Of a stretch of 7,118 nt of DNA, positions 6,524 to 7,118 are shown piece after piece. The stretch covers positions 1-7,118 of the forward strand of contig JAVBUZ010000218.1 of NCBI GenBank assembly GCA_031554725.1, written 5' to 3'. The notes beneath the pieces are model-generated. The model had not been told where the DNA came from. It saw nothing but the letters and a program-made list of their open reading frames with translations, and made no database searches. How positions within the stretch are numbered: position 1 is the stretch's first letter; every line of letters starts with the position of its first letter. The stretch is from JAVBUZ01 sp031554725 (GTDB lineage Bacteria > Bacillota > Clostridia > Lachnospirales > Lachnospiraceae). Both the position numbers and the translations under genes were made by a program.

Positions 6524-7114
6524 ATGGATTTCTTATTGCTTTATACCAATTTTATTAGAGTTATATTGGTAGTAATATCAGTTTTTCAATTGTTTAAGCG
6601 ACACTATAAAAAACTTGCTCCTGCCACAATTATGATGTTATTTACCTTTGTGCCTTGGCTTATTAGCCTACTACACTTTCAAATAAATACACTAACAATC
6701 TTTCTATTTTTAACGGTTACCTTTATGGCAACTTACCTGGGATCAGGTTTTAGATTCTACGACATATACTCTTGGTGGGATAGAATTGTTCATTTTCTTT
6801 CTGGCATATTATTTTTCAGCTTAGGAATCTCACTGGCTAAAAAAGAACCTGATGTAAGCCTTATAAGCACTCTGGTATTTAGCTTTGCTCTTTCGTTGGC
6901 ATTACATCAGGTTTGGGAAATCCTAGAATTTCTTGGTGACAGCTTTTTTCATATGGATAGTCAGCACTGGCAAAAGCATAGCAAAGTTGTCAATCATCAG
7001 CCAGAAGAAGCTATTCAGCCTCCGGGTTTAGTAGATACGATGGTGGATACGATTGCTGGCATCATAGGTGCTATACTTGCTTGTATTGGGTGGTGGATTT
7101 ATCTTTGTTTTTAG
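6524..7114 (+). CDS. DUF2238 / YjdF-like integral membrane protein
   Basis: A 196-residue polytopic membrane protein. Hydrophobic segments lie near residues 5-22, 34-50, 56-75, 88-105, 114-131 and 176-195, giving about six passes. Polar residues cluster in motifs that match the DUF2238 (YjdF) family as I remember it: FYDIYSWWDRIVH (D80, D86, H90), HQVWEILEF (E132, E135), and PPGLVDTMVD (D171, D175). Repeated Asp, Glu and His at the ends of membrane segments could form a metal or catalytic site, but no biochemical role for the family is known to me. The His- and Gln-rich loop at about 143-165 is probably extramembrane. The gene starts 49 bp after the lipoprotein stop with no terminator visible between, so the two are probably cotranscribed. 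The stop TAG at 7112-7114 is almost at the window end, so what follows cannot be seen. Confidence 0.8.
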   Translation: MDFLLLYTNFIRVILVVISVFQLFKRHYKKLAPATIMMLFTFVPWLISLLHFQINTLTIFLFLTVTFMATYLGSGFRFYDIYSWWDRIVHFLSGILFFSLGISLAKKEPDVSLISTLVFSFALSLALHQVWEILEFLGDSFFHMDSQHWQKHSKVVNHQPEEAIQPPGLVDTMVDTIAGIIGAILACIGWWIYLCF

Positions 7115-7118
7115 TTAA

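Overview
The window reads as chromosomal DNA of a low-GC, endospore-forming anaerobic Firmicute, most likely a Lachnospiraceae / Clostridium cluster XIVa relative. This is inferred from AT-rich codon use, strong GGAGG-type ribosome binding sites, a Csp-like subtilisin with the prodomain style common in that group, and a hybrid kinase and solute-binding lipoprotein of clostridial character. No RNA gene, insertion sequence, CRISPR array, phage gene or integrase is visible.

Layout. Four genes are arranged around one divergent promoter region. Leftward (minus strand) run a 985-residue membrane hybrid sensor histidine kinase (1172-4129) and, 52 bp downstream, a Csp-like S8 serine protease that starts at 1119 and is cut by the left edge, so its catalytic Ser lies outside the window. 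Rightward (plus strand) run a 721-residue lipoprotein (4309-6474) and, 49 bp downstream, a 196-residue integral membrane protein of the DUF2238/YjdF type (6524-7114). The 179-bp divergent region (4130-4308) carries a 14-bp perfect palindrome, three copies of AAACGT in direct and inverted orientation, and weak promoter candidates on both strands.

How the genes may work together. The kinase has two different periplasmic-binding-protein-like folds in series outside the membrane: a type II SBP_bac_3-like domain, then a type I ABC_sub_bind-like domain. A single TM, HisKA, HATPase and a C-terminal receiver follow. The divergent lipoprotein joins a propeller-like N-terminal half to a family 1 extracellular solute-binding half, and no permease or ATPase gene is next to it. 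The simplest inference is a ligand-sensing unit in which the surface lipoprotein binds or presents a solute and the kinase reads it. The partner response regulator or HPt protein is not in view. The protease downstream raises a possible but unproven link to sporulation or germination.

The most unusual sequence-level signal is a terminator-shaped hairpin with flanking A and T tracts inside the lipoprotein coding sequence (about 5321-5352), at the junction of its two halves. It is better formed on the antisense strand.
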